From contig NZ_BMNS01000004.1 of assembly GCF_014646675.1 (NCBI RefSeq), forward strand, positions 344,953 through 408,952: DNA of 64,000 nucleotides. Direction: 5' to 3'. The notes beneath the pieces were generated by a model. That model was not told the origin of the DNA. It did not search any database and saw only the letters and a program-made list of their open reading frames with translations. This DNA comes from Lutibacter litoralis. Lineage in GTDB: Bacteria > Bacteroidota > Bacteroidia > Flavobacteriales > Flavobacteriaceae. Shown piece after piece: positions 39,501-47,110 of this stretch; the stretch's first letter is position 1; the number at the start of each line of letters is the position of its first letter. The position numbers and the translations under genes were made by a program.

Positions 39501-39628
39501 TTAAAAATGAAATTACAAAGCTAATTGATGATGAGCTAGTTAAAGTCTATGCTATTTTTAACAAAGATATAAAACAGCTTAATAAAAAAGTTAAAGAAAG
39601 TGATATTGAGCTAATTAATTTAGATTAA
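36521..39628 (+). CDS. Exported Asp-box (BNR/VPS10-like) propeller protein
   Basis: A 1035-residue secreted protein with a signal peptide (cleaved near residue 22, SAHKVNAQ). About ten Asp-box repeats of the form SxDxGxTW are spread over residues 60-720, for example KTTDAGNTWSNIS, KSVNAGKTWEQIG, KSTDEGETWTNIS, IAKDGGKNWTNV and KTEDYGKTWKLI, predicting one or two sialidase/sortilin-like beta-propellers. The C-terminal third holds a beta domain and then a charged coiled coil (about 880-960). Proteins of this size class are widespread in Bacteroidota, annotated as WD40/YVTN/BNR-like repeat proteins; no catalytic residues of a sialidase are evident. It stands alone. Confidence 0.85.
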   Translation: MKKYFLLLSCFIFISAHKVNAQKIVSKFSKEYYKSIEYRNIGPFRGGRSAAVTGVPNKANLYYFGATGGGVWKTTDAGNTWSNISDGFFGGSVGAVAVSESDTNVIYVGNGEVTVRGNVSSGDGMWKSVNAGKTWEQIGLKNSRHIPRVRIHPKNSDIVFTAVLGDLYKPTQERGVYKSINGGKNWKKVLFSNENAGAVDLIFDPTNPRILYASTWNVRRTPYSLSSGGEGSALWKSTDEGETWTNISTNEGLPEGIWGISGIAVSPVNSDIVWALIENKNGGIYKSLDAGKTWKLINPERKLRQRAWYYTRIYADTQDENTVYVMNVQYHQSKDGGKTFKTFNAPHGDHHDLWIAPEDNQRMIIADDGGAQVSFDAGENWSTYYNQPTSQFYRVVTDNHFPYRIYGAQQDNSTVRISHRTNGGTIEESDWESTAGGESAHIAVDPLNNDIVYGGSYGGLLTRVNHKTAERRVINVWPDDPMGHGAEDMKYRFQWNYPIFFSPHNAKKMYTTSNFVHVTYNEGQSFEIISPDLTRNDPKTLGPSGGPITKDNTGVEYYGTIFAAVESPFEKDLIWTGSDDGLVYIAKDGGKNWTNVTPKKMPEWTMINCIEVDPFTAGGAYIVGTKYKLGDYTPYIYKTEDYGKTWKLITTGIASEHFTRVLRSDPNKKGLLYAGTENGMYISFDDGANWSPFQLNLPIVPITALTIKNNNLIVATQGRSFWIIDDLTPLHQLNETLISKEAFLFKPMDSYRMGGSNKKSKTAGQNHPGGVIVNYFVKNLQKEDTLSLSFFEKDGKHIKTFSTKPDESQDEEKFKAVKGANSFNWNMQYPNAEKVKGMILWWASLKGPKALPGEYIVKMDLNGKQVSEQSFNLLIDPRSTATKEDLVAQFNFIIEIQEKLTEIHKTLKNITKIKTQINQLKSSISDKKKNKEIIELADKIVKGLTKHENELYQTKSKSNQDPLNFPIKLNNKLAHLNSLSSIGDFKPTDQSVEFKNEITKLIDDELVKVYAIFNKDIKQLNKKVKESDIELINLD

Positions 39629-39748
39629 AACAGTTTCCATTAATGATTGCTAACAGTTCTAAAGAATATTGAAGTTTATGGATGCTGAAAAAATATAGAC
39701 TTACTTATATTGGAATAAAATGATGAAAGGTATAGAAGTCTAAAAATA

Positions 39749-39780
39749 AAAAAGCCTGAATCTTAACATTCAGGCTTTTT
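39749..39780. terminator. Bidirectional terminator between BNR gene and TonB receptor
   Basis: AAAAAGCCTGAAT and ATTCAGGCTTTTT form a perfect 13-base stem with a 6-base loop. A- and T-tracts flank it between two convergent genes. Confidence 0.9.
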
Positions 39781-39800
39781 TTGTTCATAAAGACTCTACT

Positions 39801-42296
39801 TTAAAACTTAAAAGTAGTTCCAATTAAAAAGTTTCTAGTAGCTTGTGGATAATAGAAAATTTCCGTTATTGCAGGGTCAGTTGATCCTGTTGGTCGATAA
39901 TAATAACTGTAGGTATATCCATTAGAAACATATCTTTTATTAAAAATATTATTCACAAGTAAGTTTATAGAAACCTCTTTTACCCAAGTTGGATTTAATT
40001 TTAAAGAAGCATTAAAGTTGTTTACAAAATAGGCAGCCATACTTTTTAAATTACTAGAAGTATTATCTAAATATTGTTTACCCACATATTTTGAAATAAA
40101 GCCTAATGAAACGTTTTTACTTGGTAAATAAGTAATTGTTCCTCCCGCAATAAGTGCTGGGGAAAAAGAAATATCAGTATCTTTAAATGTTGTAGAAACT
40201 TGATTGTAGGCTGTATCTTCCCATGTAACAGGATCGTATTGACTGTCATAAACAATATAATCAAATTCTTTAATTTTATTTTCACTTAATGTTACATTCG
40301 CATCAATTCTTAATTTTTGAGAAAATTTATACCCTGCTTGTAATTCAATACCAGCCCTGTAACTTTTAGCTACATTTTGGCGTATAGGATCACCAACATC
40401 ATCTATTTCTCCAGTTAAAACCAATTGATCTTTATAATTCATATAATACAAATTAGCAGTAACATAGGTATTTGATGTTTTAAATTTATAACCTAATTCA
40501 AAATCTTGTAATTGTTCCGATTTTGGACTAATTAGATTTTTAGTTAAATCATCTCTATTAGGTTCTCTATTTGCAATTGAAAAAGACCCATAAATAGAAT
40601 TTAGATTATTGAAAGTATAGGTTAAACCAAATTTTGGATTGAAAAAATTATATTCTTTATTCACATCAATTGGCAACAAATCTGAAGTTAATCCATCAGA
40701 TTTATAGCTGATACTTCTATATTGTAAATCTATAAAAGCTAGTGTTTTAGAATTTAATTCATATTCTGTCTTTAAATAAGTATTAAACTCTGTTTTTTCT
40801 CCATTACTAAAATAGTATTGCTCTTCTGAAGGAATTGCTATAGGAAATGAATCCCAAATTAATTCGCCAAAGTGATCTCCATCATACTTGTTGTATCCAC
40901 CACCCAGAATAACATTTAATTTATCTTTCTTATAATTTAAACTATAAACAAAAGCATAAAAATCGTTGTCTAACCACCTTCTTCTAATTACCTCACCTTC
41001 TTCATCTGCATTTACATTATTTGGAAAATAATCTCCTACTTCTTCAAAAGGTTTAAATTGTTCAAAATATCCTTTTCCTGAAGTATAATTTCCAGAGATA
41101 TTTACAAATAAATAATTATTTAAAGAATGCTCTAAATGGAGTTGATAATGCGTTTGTTTATAATTATCTACTTCATTTTTGTAAGTGTAATGGTTATAAG
41201 TTCTACCTGGATTACTTAGTAAATTTTCGAGTTGATCTTCGGTAAAAGAATACCCTTCGTGATCTATAAAAGTTTGAATTCCCTCTGCATCTTTTTCAAC
41301 AACAGCTTTTGGAGTTCCGTACCAAGCTTGTTGCGTAATTTCTTGTCCTCCAAAAACAATTCCTTTTAAAGTAGTTTTTTCAGAAATATATCCTAATTCG
41401 GTGTAATAAGAAGTTAAATCAGATGCAGATCTATCAATATAACCATCACTTGAAATACTTGATAATCTTGCAGCTGCATAAAAATTATTTCTTAAACCAG
41501 TACCTAAGCTTAAGTTATGCTTTCTAGTTCCGTAAGATCCTATAGCGTTACTAGTAACCGCGTAAGCTTCTTGAGATGCAGATTGTGTTTTAATATTTAA
41601 ACTAGCTCCAAATGCCCCAGAACCATTTGTTGAGGTTCCTACACCACGTTGTAATTGAATATCTTCAACAGAAGAAGAAAAATCAGGCATATTTACCCAA
41701 TAGGTTCCGTGGCTTTCACTATCATTATAAGGTATTCCATTAATAGTAACATTTACTCGTGAAGCATCACTACCTCTTACCCGAATACCTGTATATCCAA
41801 CTCCAGCCCCAGAATCGGATGTTGTAACTACCGATGGTAATTGATCCAATAAAATTGGTAAATCTTGACCAAGATTTTTAGATTCAATTTCTTTTTTGGT
41901 AATGTTTGTAAATGCAACTGGTGTTTTTTCGTTTGCTCTTGTTGCAGAAACTAAAACTTCTTCTAAATTAACAAAGCTATCGGCCATATCTATGGAGAGA
42001 AAAGTGTCTTTTACAAGGTTAACTTTTACCTCCTTTGGTTGACTGATTGCGCTCACAACTAAAATGTAAGTTCCTTTTTTAAGTTGGATTGAAAATTCAC
42101 CATCAAAATTTGTACTTACTCCTTTTGAAGTTCCTTTAATTACAATACTTACTCCAGGTAGTGGATTGGTACCATCTGTAACTTTTCCTGAAAGTTTAAA
42201 TAGTTCTTGTGCATTTGCATTCATTGAGAATACGATGATTAAAAAAGCTACTAAGTTCTTCACTTTTTTAAATGTTTTTTTTAAAAATTGTTTCAT
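39801..42296 (-). CDS. TonB-dependent outer-membrane receptor under TPP control (thiamine uptake)
   Basis: An 831-residue TonB-dependent receptor. The signal peptide (to about residue 29, SMNANAQ) is followed by a CarboxypepD_reg-like domain (about 33-110), a plug (about 125-230: VLVSATRANEKTPVAFTNI, GIRVRGSDASRVNVTINGIP, VQLQRGVGTSTNGSGAFG with VEDI before it) and a barrel ending in Phe (NFLIGTTFKF). It imports its ligand across the outer membrane using TonB energy. A complete TPP riboswitch in its leader indicates repression by thiamine pyrophosphate, so the ligand is probably thiamine or a thiamine precursor. A PnuC-type transporter and a P-loop kinase are encoded two and three genes upstream. 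Confidence 0.9.
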   Translation of the reverse strand: MKQFLKKTFKKVKNLVAFLIIVFSMNANAQELFKLSGKVTDGTNPLPGVSIVIKGTSKGVSTNFDGEFSIQLKKGTYILVVSAISQPKEVKVNLVKDTFLSIDMADSFVNLEEVLVSATRANEKTPVAFTNITKKEIESKNLGQDLPILLDQLPSVVTTSDSGAGVGYTGIRVRGSDASRVNVTINGIPYNDSESHGTYWVNMPDFSSSVEDIQLQRGVGTSTNGSGAFGASLNIKTQSASQEAYAVTSNAIGSYGTRKHNLSLGTGLRNNFYAAARLSSISSDGYIDRSASDLTSYYTELGYISEKTTLKGIVFGGQEITQQAWYGTPKAVVEKDAEGIQTFIDHEGYSFTEDQLENLLSNPGRTYNHYTYKNEVDNYKQTHYQLHLEHSLNNYLFVNISGNYTSGKGYFEQFKPFEEVGDYFPNNVNADEEGEVIRRRWLDNDFYAFVYSLNYKKDKLNVILGGGYNKYDGDHFGELIWDSFPIAIPSEEQYYFSNGEKTEFNTYLKTEYELNSKTLAFIDLQYRSISYKSDGLTSDLLPIDVNKEYNFFNPKFGLTYTFNNLNSIYGSFSIANREPNRDDLTKNLISPKSEQLQDFELGYKFKTSNTYVTANLYYMNYKDQLVLTGEIDDVGDPIRQNVAKSYRAGIELQAGYKFSQKLRIDANVTLSENKIKEFDYIVYDSQYDPVTWEDTAYNQVSTTFKDTDISFSPALIAGGTITYLPSKNVSLGFISKYVGKQYLDNTSSNLKSMAAYFVNNFNASLKLNPTWVKEVSINLLVNNIFNKRYVSNGYTYSYYYRPTGSTDPAITEIFYYPQATRNFLIGTTFKF

Positions 42297-42385
42297 TTAA
42301 GTATAAAATAAAACGATTTAAAAAGAGGTAATTAATCGATGTTTTGATAAAATTACTATTGCCCTAACAGATTTTATCTGTATGA

Positions 42386-42454
42386 ACGTCCCTTAACAGC
42401 ATTACCTGTTCAGGTTCAATGGGTTTGATCTCAGCCGTTTTAGGCACCCCTTTT
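42386..42454 (-). promoter_or_regulatory. TPP riboswitch (THI element)
   Basis: Read on the minus strand, the aptamer core is complete: GGGGTGCC, then GGCTGAGATCAAACCC, then GAACCTGAACAGGTAATGCT, and the closing AAGGGA. These are the universally conserved bases of the TPP aptamer (helices P1-P5, with CUGAGA binding the pyrimidine ring). It lies about 90 bases before the TonB receptor start and 60 bases after arfB. The downstream stretch contains ATTACCT (42326-42332 on the plus strand as AGGTAAT), able to pair with the aptamer's AGGTAAT. Confidence 0.95.
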
Positions 42455-42513
42455 GAGATGGTGCAAACTTACAAATAAGAAATTTAAAAATCAGTAAAAA
42501 ATGGAATTTAATA

Positions 42514-42915
42514 TTATAATTTAGGCTTTCTTCTGAAAGCCTTTTTATAAGCATGCTTTTTCTTTTTATCCAATCTTTTTTGAATACTACTTTTGCTAGG
42601 CTTTGTAGCTTTGCGCTTTTTTGGAACTTTTAAACCTTTTTTAATAAGTTCTAAAAAACGTTTTGTTACAATTTCTTTATTTTTATGTTGACTTCGGCTT
42701 TCATCACAAGAAAGAAGTAGCACATTTTCTTTTGTGAATTTACTTTTTAACTTTTGAATTAGTAATTCTTTTTCATCATCAGACAAACAAAGTGAATTTT
42801 GTAAATCAAATAGCAATTCTACTTTAGAAGATACCTTATTCACATGTTGCCCTCCAGCACCACTACTTCTAACAGCTTTAAATTTAAGTTCTTGTATGAT
42901 GTTATCTGAATTCAA
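42514..42915 (-). CDS. arfB: Alternative ribosome-rescue factor ArfB (peptidyl-tRNA hydrolase)
   Basis: A 133-residue ArfB/YaeJ-type protein that releases peptides from stalled ribosomes. The catalytic GGQ is at residues 21-23 (RSSGAGGQHVNKVSSKVEL). The C-terminal 35 residues are strongly basic (KKRKATKPSKSSIQKRLDKKK region), the tail that enters the empty mRNA channel. The start codon is TTG at 42915; no in-frame ATG precedes the GGQ. It follows the kinase gene by 15 bases and is the last gene before the TPP riboswitch. Confidence 0.9.
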   Translation of the reverse strand: MNSDNIIQELKFKAVRSSGAGGQHVNKVSSKVELLFDLQNSLCLSDDEKELLIQKLKSKFTKENVLLLSCDESRSQHKNKEIVTKRFLELIKKGLKVPKKRKATKPSKSSIQKRLDKKKKHAYKKAFRRKPKL

Positions 42916-42930
42916 TATTTTTAATAACTT

Positions 42931-43506
42931 TTATAAGGTTAATCTAGGATTTAGTAATTTGTCAATCTCTTTTGTGGCAATTTTTATACGTGTTTCTAAA
43001 CTACCTTTTAATAATATGTAAGGTTTGTTATATTTTATTAATGCAGCTTCAAAAGTCTTAAACATTTCCTCTCGTTGGTGAGGGTTTTCACGAATATCAT
43101 CAGCTTCCCAAGGTGTATCTATGTATGTAAGTAAATATAAATCGTAATTGTTTTCTAAAGCAGCCTTTTTTAAATCTTTATCAATTATTTTATCATAATA
43201 ATTTTCAAAATAGACTACAGTTTCTAATAAATCTGTATCACAAATTTGAAGTTTATCTGCTTTTTGAGCTAACTTATTTTCTAGCTTCATTTGTCCATAT
43301 GCTATAGGGAGTTGGTCACTTCCATTACATAATTCACGTTTGTTGTTCCATTTATCTTGTAAATACTCGCGTGCATATTCTTGCACCCAAACTGTGTTAT
43401 AATGTCGGGCTAACATTCTAGAAATGGTTGTTTTACCCGTACTTTCGGGTCCAAATAATACAACTTTAATTAAGTTGTTAGGTTGCTGTTTAAGTGTTTT
43501 TTCCAC
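42931..43506 (-). CDS. NadR-like P-loop kinase (AAA ATPase)
   Basis: A 191-residue ATP-binding protein of the NadR ribosylnicotinamide-kinase type. Walker A is GPESTGKTTISRMLA (19-33), followed by VQEYAREYLQ, the Walker B-like CDTDLLETVVYFE and the LID-like ADDIRENPHQRE. In NadR this domain phosphorylates nicotinamide riboside. The start is GTG at 43506, so the gene overlaps the end of the PnuC-family gene by 37 bases, a strong sign of coupled expression. Because the locus also carries a TPP riboswitch-TonB receptor, the substrate may be nicotinamide riboside or a thiamine-related alcohol; the sequence does not decide. Confidence 0.82.
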   Translation of the reverse strand: MEKTLKQQPNNLIKVVLFGPESTGKTTISRMLARHYNTVWVQEYAREYLQDKWNNKRELCNGSDQLPIAYGQMKLENKLAQKADKLQICDTDLLETVVYFENYYDKIIDKDLKKAALENNYDLYLLTYIDTPWEADDIRENPHQREEMFKTFEAALIKYNKPYILLKGSLETRIKIATKEIDKLLNPRLTL

Positions 43507-44099
43507 GCTAAATATCCAAATATTGCTATAAATGTAAATCCTAAATATTGAAGACTTGTAAATGTAAATCCTTTATAAAAATACAAAGGTACCGATATAA
43601 TATCTCCAACAATCCAATAAATCCAATTTTCAACTTTTCTTTTTGCCATCAACCACATCCCTACGAAGAAAATTGCTGTAGTAATCGTATCTACATATGC
43701 AACCCAACTCGTCCATTTGTCAAATATTTTGTAAATTATATACACAAAAATAATGGTTGCTATAAATATTACAACGCTTTGCAAGTGTTCTTTTGAAGTG
43801 GTTCTAGAAATAGGAGTAACATGTGCTTCATCTACTTTTCTAGTCCAAATGTACCAACCATAAATACTCATAATAAAGTAGTAGCCATTGATCATCATAT
43901 CGCCAAGCAATCCCCATTTCAATAATAAATACACAAAAATGGAAGTGCTAATCATTCCAGTAGGAAATACCCAAATTTTATTTTGTTTGGAATACCAAAC
44001 AGATAAAAACCCAAAAATAACTGCTATTATTTCTAATACAATATCTAAATTTTCGTATTCATTGTATTGTCCAAATAAGAAATTGAAAATTTCATTCAT
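43470..44099 (-). CDS. PnuC-family vitamin transporter (PnuC or PnuT)
   Basis: A 209-residue membrane protein with about seven hydrophobic segments. Family motifs are the N-terminal FGFLSVWYSKQNKIWVFPTG, SIYGWYIWTRK, VDTITTAIFFVGMWLMAKRK and ENWIYWIVGDIISVPLY. PnuC proteins carry nicotinamide riboside by facilitated diffusion with trapping by a kinase; the close relative PnuT carries thiamine. It overlaps a NadR-like kinase gene by 37 bases, supplying the expected trapping kinase. The nearby TPP-riboswitch receptor favours thiamine, the kinase type favours nicotinamide riboside. Confidence 0.85.
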   Translation of the reverse strand: MNEIFNFLFGQYNEYENLDIVLEIIAVIFGFLSVWYSKQNKIWVFPTGMISTSIFVYLLLKWGLLGDMMINGYYFIMSIYGWYIWTRKVDEAHVTPISRTTSKEHLQSVVIFIATIIFVYIIYKIFDKWTSWVAYVDTITTAIFFVGMWLMAKRKVENWIYWIVGDIISVPLYFYKGFTFTSLQYLGFTFIAIFGYLAWKKHLNSNLTT

Positions 44100-44103
44100 A
44101 ATA

Positions 44104-44820
44104 TTAAATAGATAAATTTATGTTGTTTTCAAAAGCAGTTCCAATAACAACTACATCTGCACCGTTTTTATAAGCGTTCTTTAATTGTTCTTTAGTTCTA
44201 ATGCCTCCTCCAACTATTAATGGAATATTAATATTTTTTTTTACTTCTGTAATTAATTTTGAGTTTACTGGAAATTTTGCACCGCTACCTGCTTCTAAAT
44301 AAATTAATTGCTTGCCCTTGTACATTCCTGCTATAGCTGTTTCAACAGTTAATTCTATATTATTTTGTGAAATAGCAGTAGTTTTACTTATTTTTAAAAC
44401 GGATGAATTTATGCCGCCATCAATTAGAATATACCCCGTTGGAATAATTTCTAAGTTTGAATTTTTTAAAAATGGAACAGCTTTTATTTGCTGTTCAATT
44501 AAATATTCAGGATTTCTACCAGAGATTAACGATAAAAATAATAACCCGTCGGCTTTATTTGTTACTTGCGAATAATCTCCAGGAAAAAGTATAATTGGAA
44601 TATTGGTAAACTCCTTTAATTTTTGGACGAAAACATCGGTGATTCCTTTTTCAACAAAACTACCACCAACAAATATAAAATTTGCTTTTAGATTTTCTAT
44701 TCTTTTTGAAACAATTGAAATTTCTTGGAGTTTTGTTTTATCTGGATCTAATAAGATGGCTAATAATTTTTTGCCTTTTTTCGACGATTTTTGAATATGT
44801 TCTAAAATACAATCAGTCAT
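44104..44820 (-). CDS. Geranylgeranylglyceryl/heptaprenylglyceryl phosphate synthase
   Basis: A 238-residue TIM-barrel prenyltransferase of the GGGPS/PcrB family, which joins a polyprenyl diphosphate to sn-glycerol-1-phosphate. Segments are LAILLDPDKTKLQE, FVGGSFVEKG, LFPGDYSQV, LLFLSLISGRNPEYLI, GYILIDGG, YLEAGSGAKFPV and the phosphate-binding VGGGIRTKEQLKNAYKNGAD. In archaea this makes the ether-lipid backbone; Bacteroidota carry close relatives whose physiological product is unclear. It overlaps the upstream phosphopantetheinyl transferase gene by 8 bases and ends 4 bases before the PnuC-type gene, so all are probably in one operon. Confidence 0.92.
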   Translation of the reverse strand: MTDCILEHIQKSSKKGKKLLAILLDPDKTKLQEISIVSKRIENLKANFIFVGGSFVEKGITDVFVQKLKEFTNIPIILFPGDYSQVTNKADGLLFLSLISGRNPEYLIEQQIKAVPFLKNSNLEIIPTGYILIDGGINSSVLKISKTTAISQNNIELTVETAIAGMYKGKQLIYLEAGSGAKFPVNSKLITEVKKNINIPLIVGGGIRTKEQLKNAYKNGADVVVIGTAFENNINLSI

Positions 44821-45451
44821 TATTAGCTATATCTAAAGCATAAACCAATGTAAAACCATCTATTTGATGAAATTCAATTCTATAATTCTTATCCCAACCT
44901 TCAACCTTAATATATCCAGAAGTTTTTTTGTCAGCAATTTGAAAAGAATTAATATCAATATCGTTTTTAAAAGTTAAACCCCCGTGCGGATAAATTTTAT
45001 ACAAACTTTCTTTAGCACCCCAAATTACAGTTAATTGCTGAATATAATCATCATCTTTATGTATAAACCCTCGTTCAAAATTGACAAACTTATCTTGAAT
45101 TATTTTTATTTTTTCCCTGTTTTTTTCAATGTCTATTCCAACTTCAACATCACTAATAATAATAGCAGAAAAGATAAATGAATGTGTTATAGAAATGTGT
45201 TTACCATTTGTTAAATGTGGTTTTCCGTTACCATTGTAAAATAAATCAAGGTCTGTATAACCAGCTTCTTTTAATAAATGTCGTACACTTAAAAAACCAC
45301 GGCGATGTATTTCAGATTTCATTGAAAGTAATCTACTTTCGCTTCTTTCAGTTAATAACATATTTTTTGATAGGTCTTTAAAAGACTCTTCAATTTTCCA
45401 CACATAAACGGTTGTGTACTTATTTGGTTTAATGGTTTTAAATAAAGGCAT
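44813..45451 (-). CDS. 4'-phosphopantetheinyl transferase (Sfp-type)
   Basis: A 212-residue Sfp-superfamily enzyme that activates carrier proteins by attaching phosphopantetheine from CoA. The two signature motifs are VGIDIEKNREKI (Mg-binding acid) and WGAKESLYKIY. SITHSFIFSAIIIS is the usual substrate-side strand. It is the first gene of the minus-strand run leading to GGGPS and the PnuC-type transporter. A -7 element (45461-45468) lies only about ten bases before the ATG, so the message may be nearly leaderless. No carrier protein or synthase is encoded nearby. Confidence 0.9.
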   Translation of the reverse strand: MPLFKTIKPNKYTTVYVWKIEESFKDLSKNMLLTERSESRLLSMKSEIHRRGFLSVRHLLKEAGYTDLDLFYNGNGKPHLTNGKHISITHSFIFSAIIISDVEVGIDIEKNREKIKIIQDKFVNFERGFIHKDDDYIQQLTVIWGAKESLYKIYPHGGLTFKNDIDINSFQIADKKTSGYIKVEGWDKNYRIEFHQIDGFTLVYALDIANND

Positions 45452-45481
45452 TTATATTCTCAAATGTATTTTGTACTTTTG
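45451..45481 (+). promoter_or_regulatory. ahcY promoter, overlapping a divergent -7 element
   Basis: Plus strand: TTTA (45451-45454), 19 bases, TACTTTTG (45474-45481), then about 55 bases of leader to ahcY. On the minus strand TACATTTG (45461-45468) fits a -7 for the phosphopantetheinyl transferase gene. The two promoters interleave in an 85-base gap. Confidence 0.55.
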
Positions 45482-45536
45482 CAAAACTTTAAAACAAAAA
45501 AATAATTGTTTTAAATAAATAACAAATTTAATAAAT

Positions 45537-46853
45537 ATGAGTACAGAAACATCAACTTACGTAAAATATAAAGTAAAAGACATTAATCTTGCTGACTGGG
45601 GACGTAAAGAAATTCAATTAGCTGAAGCAGAAATGCCAGGATTAATGAGTTTAAGAGAAGAATATAAAGGGCAAAAACCTTTAGCTGGGGCAAGAATTGC
45701 TGGTTGTTTACATATGACCATTCAAACTGCTGTTTTGATTGAAACATTGGTTGATTTAGGTGCTGAAGTAACTTGGAGTTCATGTAATATTTTCTCTACA
45801 CAAGATCAAGCTGCTGCTGCAATTGCTGCTGCAGGAGTTTCGGTATATGCTTGGAAAGGTTTATCTGAAGAAGAATTTGACTGGTGTATAGAGCAAACAT
45901 TGTTCTTTGGAGAAGATAAAAAACCATTAAACTTAATTTTAGATGATGGTGGAGATTTAACCAATATGGTATTAGACAAATATCCTGAATTAGCTGCTGG
46001 AATTAATGGGTTATCTGAAGAAACTACTACTGGAGTGCACCGTTTATATGATAGGATGAAGGCTGGAACATTGCCTATGCCTGCAATTAATGTAAACGAT
46101 TCGGTTACAAAATCTAAATTCGATAATAAATATGGATGTAGAGAAAGTGCTGTAGATGCTATTAGAAGAGCAACAGATATTATGTTAGCTGGAAAACGTG
46201 TTGTGGTTTGTGGTTATGGCGATGTTGGTAAAGGAACGGCTGCTTCATTTAAAGGTGCAGGTTCAATTGTTACAGTTACTGAAATTGATCCAATTTGTGC
46301 GTTGCAAGCTGCAATGGATGGTTTTGAAGTGAAACGTTTAGAAACAGTTATTGGAAATGCAGATATTGTAATTACAACTACAGGAAATAAAGATATTGTG
46401 CAAGGGCATCATTTTGAAGCTATGAAAGACAAAACCATTGTTTGTAATATTGGTCATTTTGACAATGAAATTGATATGGCTTGGTTAAATGGAAAATATG
46501 GTTCATCTAAAGTTGAAATTAAACCTCAAGTTGATAAATATACTATTGGAGAAAATGAAGTAATTGTATTGGCTGAAGGTCGTTTAGTAAACCTTGGTTG
46601 TGCAACTGGGCACCCAAGTTTTGTAATGAGTAACTCATTTACAAATCAAACATTGGCACAATTAGAGTTGTGGAACAATAGAGGTGCTTATAAAAATGAA
46701 GTATATATGTTGCCAAAACATTTAGACGAAAAAGTAGCTCGTTTACATTTAGCTAAAATTGGTGTTGAGTTAGAAACATTAAGAAAAGACCAAGCAGATT
46801 ATATTGGTGTTAAAGTTGAAGGACCGTTTAAACCAGAATACTATAGATACTAA
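45537..46853 (+). CDS. ahcY: Adenosylhomocysteinase
   Basis: A 438-residue enzyme that hydrolyses S-adenosylhomocysteine to homocysteine and adenosine, relieving inhibition of methyltransferases. Markers are the NAD-binding [68 protein letters not shown] and the C-terminal FKPEYYRY. It stands alone between a dedicated promoter and terminator. It serves the SAM-dependent enzymes in the window (RlmN, QueA) only in the general sense of the SAM cycle. Confidence 0.97.
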   Translation: MSTETSTYVKYKVKDINLADWGRKEIQLAEAEMPGLMSLREEYKGQKPLAGARIAGCLHMTIQTAVLIETLVDLGAEVTWSSCNIFSTQDQAAAAIAAAGVSVYAWKGLSEEEFDWCIEQTLFFGEDKKPLNLILDDGGDLTNMVLDKYPELAAGINGLSEETTTGVHRLYDRMKAGTLPMPAINVNDSVTKSKFDNKYGCRESAVDAIRRATDIMLAGKRVVVCGYGDVGKGTAASFKGAGSIVTVTEIDPICALQAAMDGFEVKRLETVIGNADIVITTTGNKDIVQGHHFEAMKDKTIVCNIGHFDNEIDMAWLNGKYGSSKVEIKPQVDKYTIGENEVIVLAEGRLVNLGCATGHPSFVMSNSFTNQTLAQLELWNNRGAYKNEVYMLPKHLDEKVARLHLAKIGVELETLRKDQADYIGVKVEGPFKPEYYRY

Positions 46854-46871
46854 TATCAAAAAAATAGTTAA

Positions 46872-46909
46872 AAAAGCTTCGTTATTTATAAATAATGAAG
46901 CTTTTTTTA
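46872..46909 (+). terminator. Intrinsic terminator after ahcY
   Basis: AAAAGCTTCGTTATTTA and TAAATAATGAAGCTTTT form a long stem with one G-U pair, followed by a T run. It begins about 20 bases after the ahcY stop. Confidence 0.85.
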
Positions 46910-47057
46910 TTTAGAAAATATTCCAGAATTTGTAGTTAAAAGAATTTAATTCCTACATTATTCTGTGAATTTTACAATTAAAATACTTCATAAAAGTTTG
47001 CCAAAACATTTTTGTGTTTCCTTTTTATTCTAAAAGAATGTTAAAAAACACGTTCGA

Positions 47058-47088
47058 TTTGTTAATTACGAAATAGGTTGTTACTTTG
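47058..47088 (+). promoter_or_regulatory. Promoter for the serine hydrolase gene
   Basis: TTTG (47058-47061), a 19-base spacer and TTACTTTG (47081-47088), one base off TAnnTTTG. Transcription would begin near 47095, which excludes the upstream in-frame TTG at 47078 as a start. Confidence 0.5.
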
Positions 47089-47110
47089 CAAACCTTTAAC
47101 CCTAGTCCAT

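Noticed and set aside
47078..47110. Upstream TTG start for the serine hydrolase
   Set aside because: It overlaps the -7 box; the signal-like segment begins properly from TTG 47111.
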